DNA from: Tetradesmus obliquus
Lineage: Eukaryota; Chlorophyta; Chlorophyceae; Sphaeropleales; Scenedesmaceae
Reading direction: 5' to 3'
Length of the DNA: 64,000 nucleotides
Assembly: GCA_030272155.1 (NCBI GenBank)
Contig: CP126205.1
Coordinates: 422,501-486,500 of the forward strand
Under the pieces are notes generated by a model. That model was not told where the DNA came from. It saw nothing but the letters and a program-made list of their open reading frames with translations, and did no database searches. The translations under genes were made by a program, and so were the position numbers. Positions within the stretch are counted from its first letter, which is position 1, and each line of letters begins with the position of its first letter. Of the stretch, positions 12,640 through 24,800 are shown in pieces.

Positions 12640-13053
12640 GATGGTGCGATTAAAGTTGGATGGACGCACAGGCCGGCAGTGGACACCGGGATCAAGTTGC
12701 AAGGCAAGTCCTGCAGTTGCTGCCGTTGCAAAAGGTAAATCTGAGCACTACGTCGGTCCGAGATACGTCTCAGAGTTGAAGCCTGCTATAAGAATAATAT
12801 CCTTCGGACTGTAGCACGCAGCGATTTGAGGCACAAGCGGCAGTCACGCAAGTGTTCCGTCCGTTCAAATGCCACATCGCACTCCCACATCAAAGGTCAT
12901 GGGCTTCGATTGATAAAAAACGTCACAGTTAATTTACTGCACGTTTCATCTTCATTGAATTGCTTGCAAGCTCGAACGCTGCGGAGCGCCAACATCAGGC
13001 AGCAGTAGCGGGCAGCAGTAGCAGGCAGCAGCAGTAGCAGCAGTACCTGTCTC
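12640..13053. promoter_or_regulatory. Divergent promoter region, ClpT-like / DUF3228
   Basis: This spacer of about 414 bases separates two start codons pointing away from each other, so it must hold both promoters and 5' leaders. No specific element is clear. If the DUF3228 protein starts at 13192 instead, the spacer is longer. Confidence 0.5.
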
Positions 13054-14506
13054 ATGCACAGCAGCCTCCGCAGCAGGGTGCCTTCTCTGCGCATACAGCC
13101 TTTCAATCATCCATCATTCTTCAACAGGCAGCTCACACCCCGCACCCAGCAGCAGCACCAGCAGCAGCAGCGCCAGCTAGCCAGCAGCAGCATGTCTGCG
13201 CTGCTTTATGGAGACACATTCTTCCTGGACAACTTTGCTGTGAGGCAGTGGGACGACCCCAACTACAGCGGCACACGCATCCAGTACGACAAGGCAGAGT
13301 TCGTTGAGAAGGTGAGCAGCAGCAGTAGCAGCAGCAGTAGCAAGGACATTGTGAATGTAAGGGGTGCTGTGACTTTGCTTCCATTGTCGTATGCACTCGC
13401 TTGACCTTGACCAGCCCCCTAGCTATGGTGAAGCACAGAGAAACCGCCGCACCTTCCAAAATTGTGTCAAGCTGGGATGATAATGTTGTGGGGGTGTCTA
13501 GCATCTGGAAAAAGGGCCTTAATATTCAAAGTAGCTGCGTGAATGCGACGGGGTGATGCACACTTGCTGCCTCTGCGCGCGTACCCTTGGCTAGCCGCCA
13601 AGCTGTAGTGAAGCACAGAAAGGCGTTGCACCAGTGAATGTTGTGTCCAAGCTGGGATCATGATGCGGTGGGGGTGTCTAGCATGTGGGGAAAGTGCCGT
13701 AATATTCAAAGTTGTGTGCCATCAGTGGGGTGATGCACACTTGACCCCTATGCATGCGCATGACTTTGACTTGGCCCCAAGTTGTAGTGAGCCACAAGCA
13801 AGCCGTCTCGCCATTAATATTGTGTCATGCTGGGATAATATTGTTATGTGGGTGTCCAACATGTGAGGAAAGGGCCGTAATATTCAAAGTAGCTGCGTGA
13901 ATGCGACGGGGTGATGCACACTTGCTGCCTCTGCGCTTGCCCTTGGCTAGCCGCCAAGCTGTAGTGAAGCACAGAGAAGGCGTTGCACCAGTGAATATTG
14001 TGTCAAGCTAGGATAATGATGCGGTGGGGGTGTCATGCATTTACAGAAAGGGCCGGTTATATCACCTTGAATTAATGTGGCTGCCGCAGGTGCACCAGTT
14101 GTTCAAGGAGCAGGGGGCGAAGCTGGTGGATGGATACGCGCCCTTCTGCAAGCACGTCTTCGTGCCCAATTTTGTGGGTGAGGCTGAGGCGCAACAGCAA
14201 TAGCAGCAGCAAGTAGCTAGTAGAACGACTTCGTGTACACGTTTGTGGGTGAGGGCTCCTGCTTGCTGTGAGGGCTGTCCTGCAGATATGACCAGCACAG
14301 CTAGGAGGCATGCTGTGCTGCATCTCAACAATCAGGGAGTGTAGAGACAGTGCCACTTAAAACAACCCCACATGCAGGCAGCAGGCCGTAGCAGCTGTAG
14401 CAGCTGTACAAGCTTCCTTGTATAGCTGCTTCTCAGCAGTAGCGCTAGCTCTGCGCTTTGTGCTGCTGCATCCCCTAACGCAGCGCCTTGCTGACTCGTG
14501 CCACTT

Positions 14507-14548
<42 letters not shown>

Positions 14549-14681
14549 GCCCCTCCAGGTGCCAAGGTGGGCGCGCTGGCCATCACTCCTGAGAACCGCC
14601 ACCTGCTGCGCTGCGCGTACACGCGCCGCAGGCCTGAGGAGCTCGCGGTGCTGACACGGTGAGGCACTGTGCTGCTGATCC

Positions 14682-14725
<44 letters not shown>

Positions 14726-15144
14726 GCTGCTACTGCTATTGCTGCTGCTACTGCTGCTACTGCTGCTGCTGCTGCTGCTGAATTTGCTTGAGGGGGCTCA
14801 GCAGGTGCTGCCCGAGGCATGTAGCCGGTTGCACACAGTGCATACGTGCGCTTCGCATTCAGCACAACGCTGCTCTTGCGGTTGTGCAGTAACGCATGTT
14901 ACAGCTGTAGGCGTTTCATTAGTAACCAAAGCTGTGCTCGGTGTGCTGCCTGCCGCAGGTGGATCCCTGAGTCCGCGGTGCAGCCGGTGCCGCAGGCGCA
15001 GCACCTGGACATCATCCTGTACAGCAGGCAGCAGCTGCTGCAGGAATATGCGGCCATGCCCAGTAAGACAGGCGGGCAGGCGGCAGACCCGGAGCAGCTG
15101 CTGCCTGATGTACCTTGGGGCATCATCAGCATCAAGGTGAGCTG

Positions 15145-15191
<47 letters not shown>

Positions 15192-15829
15192 GCATTGGGT
15201 ATGAAGGTGCACGCCGCTTGCAACGGTTAATCATGGCTGGTGATGATGCAGCAGAGCAGGCAGTCTTGCCCAGTGCTTGTGCCACGCCACTGTAGCAGGC
15301 GCCCTGTGATAGATCGTTAGTGCATGCGGCCTGCTACCACATGCACAGCACACCGCAGCAGATTCAAGCACAGCCAACGCCGCGTCCTTGCTCATCGTGG
15401 TGTGTGTGCTTGTTGCTGCAAGCGCATGCAGGATCATACCAGCTTGCCTGCACCGCCAGCTTGCACTTTACCCCTTGCAACGCCACGCACTGCCGCCACA
15501 GGTCCAGGAAGAGCCCCATGATGTGCGATTGGTGTGTACACATATGTGTGCTTGAGGCGCATGCAAACTCACCACCGCTGCCTTTCACCTGCTTGCACTC
15601 TGCCCCCTGCAATGCTCTGCACTACCGCCCACCCTGAAATCTCAACCCGCAGGCGCAGGACGAGTCGTATGAGACGCCCATGCAGCCCATCACCATGATG
15701 CGCAACGCACTGGGCCGGGAGGAGGGCGGCAGCGGCGTGACCCTGGACAGGCAGGCCTACGAGGCGTCGACGCAGTACTGGCAGGGCCACGCAGCCATTG
15801 TGGCTGGGGAAGAGCCCAGCGGGGAATGA
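13054..15829 (+). CDS. DUF3228 family protein
   Basis: Five exons, 13054-13311, 14090-14177, 14559-14658, 14959-15136 and 15653-15829, give 266 residues with phases 0, 1, 2 and 0 closing exactly. Family hallmarks in order are NFAVRQWDDPNYSGTRI, LVDGYAPFCKHVFVPNF, ALAITPENRHLLRCAYTRR, HLDIILYSRQQL, PWGIISIKAQD, MQPITMMRNALGREEGGSGV and a short tail ending AAIVAGEEPSGE. DUF3228 proteins occur in bacteria and algae as single-domain proteins of unknown biochemical role. The first 46 residues, before MSALLYGDTFF, are basic and Ser/Gln-rich and could be an organelle-targeting peptide. An in-frame ATG at 13192 would give the bare domain. Intron 1 carries a 178-bp tandem repeat. Two further copies of the C-terminal coding tail, each with its own stop codon, lie just past the gene. 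Confidence 0.9.
13415..14062. repeat. About 178-bp tandem repeat inside DUF3228 intron 1
   Basis: There are three full diverged units (about 13421-13590, 13592-13772 and 13773-13950) and a partial fourth (13951-14062). Each carries the landmarks AAGCTGTAGTGAAGCACAG, GTGGGGGTGTCTAGCAT and CCGTAATATTCAAAGT in the same order. The array fills most of the intron and has no coding potential. Confidence 0.88.
14684..14782. repeat. CTG-rich microsatellite in DUF3228 intron 3
   Basis: An imperfect run of CTG units with occasional CTA, directly after the donor region of the third exon. It is non-coding on the sense strand. Confidence 0.85.
15144..15187. repeat. GCT/CTG microsatellite in DUF3228 intron 4
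   Basis: About 14 uninterrupted triplets start a few bases inside the intron, immediately after the gtgagc donor. Confidence 0.88.
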
Positions 15830-15915
15830 TATATACAAGTGTCACAACACCTGGCACAGCTGGTACGGATGTGATGAGGCCAAGGCCTTCGTCCAATTAT
15901 GGTGGTGCGGGACAG

Positions 15916-16246
15916 ACATCTCAGAGAGGGCGGTTCCGGCGTTGAATGCATACTGGCAGGACCACTCAGCCATAGTGGCTGGGGAGGAGCCGAGCGGGGA
16001 GTGATTGAATGTGAAAATGTGAAATGTGATTCTGGCAGCGGGCACAGATTTATAACACGGAGCGGTGGACAGGAATCCTCAAGTTGTTTTCTTTGTTCCT
16101 CAATTAGCCTGTCTATGGCTCTCCAAACTGAGATGATGGCACATGGCACAGCTGGCATGGATGTGGTGCGGCCAAGGCCTGCGTCCACAGCCTACTGGCA
16201 GGACCACGCAGCCATCGTGGCGGGCGAGGAGCCGAGCGGGCAGTGA
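15916..16246 (+). repeat. Two extra copies of the DUF3228 C-terminal coding tail
   Basis: Downstream of the stop at 15829, the last ~75-90 coding bases appear again, ending in TGA at 16002-16004 and at 16244-16246. Read in the parental frame they give AYWQDHSAIVAGEEPSGE and AYWQDHAAIVAGEEPSGQ, against QYWQGHAAIVAGEEPSGE in the gene. The intervening sequence is also related (GGCACAGCTGG with ATG and GGCCAAGGCCT). The reading frame and stop codon survive in both copies. Confidence 0.88.
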
Positions 16247-16450
16247 TGAATGACGTTGGCAATTTGGCGATTCTAGGGTTGAGAAAGCTGATGTTGCTGT
16301 GTACGAGATTGAGGATGATGAGGCTTGCGGGTGTAGAAGCTGACTAGGTGCCGCGCGGAGCAAGACAGCGCTGCACTTCATGTAAGGGGTGCGGCTCACA
16401 GCAGGTTTGCCCTGTGTCGGTGCTGGTCGACTGTGTGAGTGCTGACGTGG

Positions 16451-16455
16451 TGTAA
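16451..16455 (+). terminator. Candidate TGTAA polyadenylation signal for DUF3228
   Basis: This TGTAA is followed within about 40 bases by a change from GT-rich to CA-rich composition, where the convergent CFAP46 transcript is expected to end. It would place both extra tail copies inside the 3' untranslated region. Confidence 0.35.
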
Positions 16456-16695
16456 CATGTAGAGCTAATGCTTTGGACGTATATTGGTGGTGGCTACCAC
16501 AGGCAGAGGTTGCAGCAACCGTGCACGGCATACATTGTTGCATGCTCAGGGCTGATATCCGCGACATACACATCACCTCCACCAACAAGCCAGTAAAGCC
16601 ACAACAGCAGTGACCACCAAGCGCCCCCGGGACAATACTCTGCGCAGATGCTCACAGAGATTCACGTTCTGGCTGGCGATCGCTGTCACCCTTAG

Positions 16696-18827
16696 CTACT
16701 GCTTCTTGCCACCGCCTTTAGCCCCAGCCTTGCCTCCCTCCCCGTCACCCGCAACCACACCAGCCAGACCATAAACCACCAAACCACAGTCCCTAAGCGC
16801 CGCCAGCTCAAACGCCCCTAGCACCTCCTTCCTTGCAGCCCACACAGCCTCACCCAATGTGCTGCGGCCCCCTGCTGCTGCAGCACCGCCTGCTGGGCCC
16901 ACCCCCATCATGCTGCGCAGCACAGCCCCAGCCAGCTGCAGGTGTGTGTGGGGAGTGCCAGCCACCGTGGCGAGTGCCACGCTGCGCACGCCACGCAGCA
17001 GCAGCAGCATTGCGGTGTGTGTGGGTTTCTCTAGCTGGCGCTCGTCTGGGTACTTGCGAATGTCCGCGTGCAGCTGGCGTGCTGCTGCTGCTGGGCAGTT
17101 CAGGCGGTCCAGCAGCAGCGCTGCGCTGAGGCTGCTCAGGTCCAGCTCAGCCACCACCTGGCGGCAGCAGCAGCAGCAGCAGCAGCAGCAGCGCGACAGA
17201 TGTTCAGACAATATAGCTGAATGCAACAGGGACAGCCAGCAAGCATTCCTGCAGCAGTTCTGTTGACGCGACATCATGAAGCTGCTGCAGATAAAGCACC
17301 TACATCGCCCAAGTCCCAGCAGGCAACACACGGCACAGGCACGAATGCTTCACTTTAAGGTTGCATGCATGCCAGAAGTTTATGTTTCAAAGCAAGCACC
17401 TGTGGAGGCACGGACGCCAGCAGCCGCCCTGGGCCCAGCACCAGCAGGCCCTTGGCGCCAGCCACCAGCCTGGCCAGCTGCTGCTGGCTGGGCACCTCGC
17501 CAGCTGTACCAGCCAGGCCCTGCCAGCCCTGACCAAGCGGCTCGAGCAGCTGCTGCCTGCAGGGGGCATGACAACCCCGCACAACAGCGGTTGGGTCAGC
17601 TGGATGCAAGTGTAAAAGTACGTATTCTGTTTGAACCAGAAGCGGCCGCCTGCAGGGGCACACAGCACCAGCAGCCGCACTTGGGTCAGCCAGATAGCGG
17701 TTTCCTGCAAGTAAGCGGTTGATCTACACGAAGCATTCAGTGCACTCGCCAGCTGTACCAGCCAGGCCCTGCCAGGCCTGACCAAGCGGCTCGAGCAGCT
17801 GCTGCCTGCAGTCAGCATAGGAGTAGCCACACAACAGCAGTTGGTTCAGCCAGACGAAAGTGTAAAAATATGTAGCATGTTATGAGCCAAAAGCGGCTCC
17901 AGCAGCTGCTGCCTGCAGGAGGCACACAGCACCATACAGCACTTGGGTCAGCCAGACAGCGGTCTCCTGCAAGTAAGTGGTGGATCTATACCAAGCATTC
18001 AGTGCACAAGCCAGCTGCGCCCAGCCAGGCCCTGCCAACTCTGGCCAAGCGGCTCCAGCACCTGCTGCCTGCACGGGCAACACACGCCGCCACAACAAAC
18101 AGCAATTGGGTCAGCCGGACAGCGGTCTTTTGGTAAGTGGTCGATTTGAACCAAGCACCAGAGCACACGAGCCGCGCATGACAGTTACCTGCACCTGCGC
18201 ATTCAAATCAGCTGGCAGCTGCATCTGACTGCACCATGCACTGTGTGCTGCAGGCAAGCAAGCATGCCTGAGCCACATACTGCGCATTGCCATGCCCCAC
18301 CTGAACAGCGGCAGCAGCGGCGGCGCGTAGCAGCAGGGCGCCTCCCTGGGCTCACTGGCCTCAGCCAGCGCATCAGCAATGTATGTAAGCCGGCTGACAT
18401 CCAACACAGCAGCAGCAGCAGCAGAAGCCGCCTCCGTAACCCCTGCCGGGCCTGCAATTGAGCTTCCTGTGCCAGCTGCTGGTGTTGCTGGTGTTCCAAA
18501 CATCAGTGCCTGCAGCTGCGACATTGAGAAGCAGCGGGCCACGCTGCAGCAGGAGCTGCTGATGCAGCGCAGCGCCTCCCATGGCAATGCACACAGCTCA
18601 GGGTCCAGCAGCAGCTGCAAGCTGAGCAGCTTGGGCTGCTGCTGCTGCTGCTGACTGGCCTTGCTGCCTGCTGAGCCTGCTGCTGCTGCTGCTTTGCCAC
18701 CTGGCTTTGCTGCAGCAGCTGCTGCTGGCTTAGCGTCAGATGCGGGATCAGCTGCTGCTGGTGCTGGTGGTGCCGGCAATGCTGACGACAGCAGGCCTGC
18801 CAAGGGCTGCAGCAGGTCCTCCATCTG

Positions 18828-18864
<37 letters not shown>

Positions 18865-21800
18865 CAGCCAGGGGCAGAGGGCGTGTCGGGACCACACAGA
18901 GAGCTGATGCAACGCATGCCCAGCCCTGCTGCTCAGCACCAGCATGTGATGTGAAATGCTGTTTCGCACAGTGCTACTAGTACGACAGCTAGTGTAACCC
19001 AGAGCTGCTGCTGGCATGTGCATCTTGTGCTGGGACGCAGCGCTTCTAACGCCTTGGCCGACACAGCCGCCGTCAACCGTCCACTCAGCAAGCCACCTGC
19101 CGCTCACCTCCTGCATCAGCAGCTGCCACTGCTGGTTCAGCTCTGCAGGGAACGCCGGCACAGCAGGCAGCCAGGCAGCCTCGCCTCTGTCTTCCTCCTT
19201 TGCTGCCTTGTCCTTAGCAGAGCCCTTGCCAGCTGCTGCTGCACCAGCAGCGCCTGCAGCGGCAGCCTTCTTAGGGGCTGGTGAGGCAGCTGGTACTGCC
19301 ACAGCAGCTGCTGCAGCTGCAGCAGCTGCGGCAGTCACTGGAGGGGGCACTGCAGTGACCTCAAGAATCTGCTTGTGCAGCTGGCGCTTGTAGGACCTGA
19401 ACCTCGATGTCAGTGACTCCAGCTTGGCACTTGGCAGTGGCAGGCTCCCAATGACTGCTATGCGTGGCGGAGTCGCTGCTGCTGCTGCTGTTGGTATTCC
19501 TTCACTGGAAGCCGCTTCTGGGGCAGGACTGCCCTCCTTTCTGGAGCCCTGCTTAGCTGCTCCTGCTGCTGCTGCTGCTGGTGCTGGTGCTGCTGCTGCA
19601 CCTGAGCCGCTGAGGCTGCGGGCACTTGCGTCACTGGGCAGCTCCCCTGCTGCTGCTGCTGCTGCTGCTGGTGGTGCTGCTGCTGGCTGGGTGTCCTCAA
19701 CATTCCACGCGGCTACTTGCAGCTCCTGCAGCAGGGAATGCAGCAGATATTGCGCAAAAACAACCGTCGCAACTGGTTGACCATGGGCTCAGTCACAGCC
19801 GCGGTGTGCCATGCATTCGAACCAAAACTCAGCCGGTCAGCATGCTTCTAACATGCAATATGATGTTAGAACAGAAGTGCCTTCAGTCTGGCTGGCCTTC
19901 TGCCTCTCGTCGTAGTGCACCAGCATGTATCATCCGAGCAAAAGTGCTGTGAGCAAACAGAAGGTACCTTGACTGAGCTAGCTTCTGCCGCGCACCTGTC
20001 GCGCCTCATCATAATGCACCAGCAGCAGCCGCTGCTCCGGCTGCAGCTGCGACAGCAGCGGGGCCATGCTGCCAGGCCGCCCCGCCCTGAGGCGCTTGCT
20101 GCTGTGGCCCAGCAGCGACAGCAGCTGCTGGGCCTGTGTTTGGAGCAGCAGGAAAAAGTAGCACCAGCAGCAACACACAGTGCACGTTGTCAATGCCAGA
20201 TACTCCTGCAAACATGACAGTTTCTTCGCCATAGCCGATTATGTGCAGTGTGCTGCATTGAATGCTTGCAGCAATTTTTGACCAGCTGTTGAAGTGTCGA
20301 TGGTGTCCCGCTGCCGGCCTCACCTGCTGAGCGTGCGGGTGCTCCGCTGCATCTGGCATGAGCTGCCGCAGCTGCTGCAGCTGCCGCCACATCAACACCT
20401 CGCCATGCTGCCCACTGGCACACCTGCAGCGCAGCAGCAGCCAGCAATGTAACAAGCATATAATCGGCACCAGCTGCAGGCACACCATCAGGCCACAGCT
20501 GAGCTGCGCTAAGGACCCAGAAGGCAAAGGTGGACACACAGGGAGACTGCAGCGAGGCAACCCAGTGCAGCAGCGGCCAGCAACACCCAGCAGTTTGAAG
20601 GCGGCCGCCTCGCTGCCTGGCGCCAGCATCAGCTGCAGCCACATCATCAGGTGACAGCTAACCCACACGAAGTTTTGGTGGTACCAGTTCAACTCGACAA
20701 GGCTGTAGGGCCTCAACTAAGTGGTGCGCAGCTGCATGACGCAGAGAAGCCCACCTCTCAAAGACTGCCCTCATGTATGCCGCTGACTTGCAGTCCTGCG
20801 CCACCACCAGGCACTCTGCTGCTTGCTGCGGCTGCAGCAGCCCATAGCAGCGCACCAGACCCAGCGCAGCAGCACGAGCAATAGGCAGCTGCTGGCAGGC
20901 CAGAGCCTCACTCAGGGCCTGCTGCAGCAGCTGCACTGCTTCTAGGTGTGCTTGTGCAGCAGCCTCGAGCATAGGCGGCATGGCTGCTGGGGCAGCAGGA
21001 GCTGCACTGCCGCTGGTGCTGCTGCTAACTGCTGGCAAGGCGGCATGAGCTGAAGCAGCTGCTGCTGCGTCTTCAAGAAGTGCATCAATGCCGGCTGAGT
21101 CGCCTGGTGTGCCATCCACAGTTTCCGCCAGGTTGTCCACTGTGCTGGTGATGCTCGCAGCTTCTGCGCCTGCCTGCTGTGCCAGCATTTGCGGCTGCCG
21201 CGCAGGCCAGGGCGCCCAAAACGCATCAGCATCAAAGGCAGGCTGCATCAGTGATGCTTCAGCAGTTGCACCAGCGCTGGCCAGCAACTGGCAGTGCTTC
21301 CTTGACTGCTGCACAGCCGCATCCTGCAGCATTGCTGCATGGGCCTGCTGCATCAGCGCGCAGCCAGCTGCCAGCAGCGCAGCAGCATGCTGAGCTGGCG
21401 CACCAGCAGCAGCCTCAACAGCCGCCCTGGCATGTGCTGCTGCCAGTTCATAGTATGGCGTTCTGCTGTCACTAGTGCCGCCAGCCTGCGGGTAGAGCAG
21501 CAGCAACCATCGTGTCAGCGGTGCACAGCCTCATAGTTGTAAAAGTTTCTGAATAAGCAAAGCATGCCATACTGCAATGCTGGTGCAGTGTACACCAACA
21601 AACATACCCAGCAAGCACATTACACTCTGCTGGACGCAGGAATTACTCTATCTAGGTGTGCTAGTACTACCTCTGCTTCATTCTGGCTTCTCTTGCTGGC
21701 ACAGGTGCAGCAGCCCCTCACCCACCTGCGCCTGCATTGCCTCCAAGTACTCAATGACAGGCGAGGCGTTTTTGCTAGCCACCTCAGCAGCGCGCAACCC

Positions 21801-24800
21801 TCCACCTATTGTGCCAACTATCACAACCCATACCGGCTGCGTCCTATGCTGGTGCAGAGTCAGACAAGCCAGCATTCATACTAGGCGCTTCTGGGAGTGC
21901 AGATTGACCCATACGTCCATCAGAACAGCACGCAGCAGCTGTATTCCTTGCAGGTCCAACCAGGCGCAGCAGCCCCACCCACCTGTGCCTGCATTGCCTC
22001 CAAGTACTCAATGACAGGCGAGGCGTCCCTGCCAGCCACCTCGGGAAACACAGGCCGCCGCGCCTCCCTGTCTGCTGCTGTATGTGCAATGCGCAGCGCT
22101 CCCAGCTGCAGCTCAATGCCTGCCAGCTGCAGCTGCACAGAGGCCAGCGCACGGGCGACAGGCGTGCTGCACGGGCTGCTGCTGCTGCTGCTGCTGGAGT
22201 AGATGCCTGTGTGCAGGGATGCTGCCTCCTGCTCAGCGACCTGCAGCGCACGAGCACAGCAGCCAGCCACATTGCAGCTATCACATCATTGTGCCGCAGC
22301 CGCACACACTGCAGAAGGACAAACACATTACAATGCGCACACATGGCGCCTGTTGTTGTAGCCAGTAATCGACACCAGCTAAACATGTTTTAATCAATAT
22401 GTTTGACATGGCACTAGTTAGCATGCGCACCCGCAGGATACGGCAAGCCTCCAGAAGCAGCGGGGACTCATCCAGGGGCAGCAAAATCTGCTGCTGCTGC
22501 GCCTGCTGCTGCTGCTTGTACTGCTCCTGTTGCAGCTGGCGCTGAGGATCCTGAAGCAGCAGCTGTGCGGCCAGCTGCAGCGCCTGCAGCCGCAGCAGCG
22601 GCGCACCAGCTGCCTGCATCTCCTGAGCGGTGTCCCTCGCCAGTGCCAGCGCCTTGGCGTGCTGCTGCGCTGCAGCTGCAGCCTCGCCCTCCTGCAGCTG
22701 CTGCTGCCTCTGTGCTGCCAGCAGCTGTGACAGCTGCAGCTTGAGGGGCCCTGCTGCCGTAACGGCCAGGTGGGCTGTTGCTGCATCATCCCTGCACACA
22801 TGAGCAGCAGCTGTTCATCCTTGCGGTACTTGCTCGTGTGTGCATATTATCAAACAGAACGCATGACCGTGACACTTCCTCACAAAAGGAACACCTTGTG
22901 ATCTGCTCAGCACTCAAGTGCTGCTGCATGCAGCCGAGTGCCACCATGACAGCAGGCAGCCACCCCACCTGGCCAGCACCCGCAAAGTTTATCTGCAGCA
23001 TTCGCTGCACACCCAGCAGCAGGCAGCCGTACTCTGCAAAACATCAGTAGGCAGCAGTCACCACGCTCTGCAGATCAGCTGATACACAGCAGCAGGCAGC
23101 AGCCGCCCCACCTGGCCAGCGCCTGCATCATAGCCACGCCTGCCTCCAGCGCTGCCGCTGCATCACGCTGCCCGCCAGAGCGCATGGCGCCCCGCACCGT
23201 CGCATACAGCGCCACACTGTCCCGCCACAGCGCAGCGCTGCCGCCCAGTGCCTGTGCTGCCTGCAGCAGCAGTATGGCTGCCTCTGGCCTGCCTGCGAGT
23301 GCCTCCAGGCGCGCCTGCTGCAGCAGCAGCTCGGCTTCTGTGTTGCTGTCGCCAGCAGCCCTGCAGCAAGTGGATGGCACCAGCTTATTAATGTTTGCGG
23401 GCCATACCATGCAGCTGACACAAGGAGGAAGACCAAGCAAAGCAGCAGCAGGACGGCGCTAATGAACGATTACTTTGGCAAAGTACTGATCTGCTGATGC
23501 TTCACTGGCTGCAGAAGCATGTGCTGCGCAGATGCAGTCACAGCATCACGCCATCCACCTCACAGACCCCCGGGCGCACCTGGCAAGCTGCAGCGCAGTT
23601 GCACACAGCCGCACAGCCGGTGTGTACTGTGCATGGTCCACCAGGTATGTAGCAATGCCCAGCAGGCTCTCCTGCTGTGATGACGGCCGCAGCCATTTGG
23701 CCTTGCAGCCCAGTGCTGCCTCCTCCCCAGCTGTGCTGCTGCCACCTGCAGGCAGCCCCTGTGGCTGCACCCTGCTGGCGCTGGCAGGCCGCCATGCGCC
23801 CTGGCTGCTGCTGCGCCTCACTGCTGCTGCTGCTGTGGCAGCACATGAACCAGGGCTGCTGCTGCTGGTGCTGCTGGCCCAGACTTGCAGCACTGCAGGA
23901 TCTGCCTGCTCTGCGGCCGTGACCAGGAATGCAGCGTGTAGCGGCACTTGCCTGCTGGCACTGTCCTGTGCAGCACCTGCTGCAACACCAGTTGCCGCAA
24001 TCACCTGGCTGGCCAGCTGTTGCAGCGCGGTCTGCTGTGCTGCTGCCTGCTGCTGTTGTGCACTGGGCCAGCTGTCTGGTGACGCCAGCTGCAGCCATGC
24101 AGCAGCCTCGGCTACCAGGCCCAGCTCTTCACATGCTGCAGCCAGCTTCAGAGTGATGGCAGCTGCCATTGCCTGCAGCGGTCAGCAGGATAAGCTAGTG
24201 GTCAGCAGCAGCACCGGTTGCAGTGGGCAGAGCAGCCGGTTGCATGACTGCTGCAATGCAAAAAGCATGCAAGCCAATCATGGGCTGCTAATTCAGCAGC
24301 AACCTTCCTACTACTGTCGTTCTCCCAAATTGCTCTTGGTCGAGCAGCATCACAGATCTTGGGCAGCACCGTTTAGAGGAGGTTGATTGAGCTCTGGTCG
24401 TTTTTCACCTGGCTGTCGAGTGCCACTGTTGCAACCAGGCGCGCCAGCTGCAGCACCGGCAGCGCTTGCAGGTGCTGCCCGCTCTCCCGCAAGCTGCCCG
24501 CAAGCAGCTGTAAGTGAGCCAGCAGCAGCTCAGGCACCTGCAGCGCAGCGCTGCCAAGCCCCTGTGCTTCGCCAGCCCCACGTGCTGCTGTCGACAGCTG
24601 CTGCGGCGGCTGTAGTGTGTCATACCCCGAGCTGTTGCTGTTGTTGAATTTGCCGGATGCTGCTGCCAAGGCAGCCAGCAGTGCTGCTGTTGGCTGCCAG
24701 TGGGCCCAGTCTAGCAGCTGGCTGGGCAGAACATCAGACACAGCCAACCCATTGGTCAACTCAACTGCAGCAGCAGCAGCAGCAGCAGCAGTATCTGCTG

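Noticed and set aside
13415-14062. Intronic tandem repeat considered as a mobile element
   Set aside because: No terminal inverted repeats, target duplication, coding capacity or A-rich tail could be seen.
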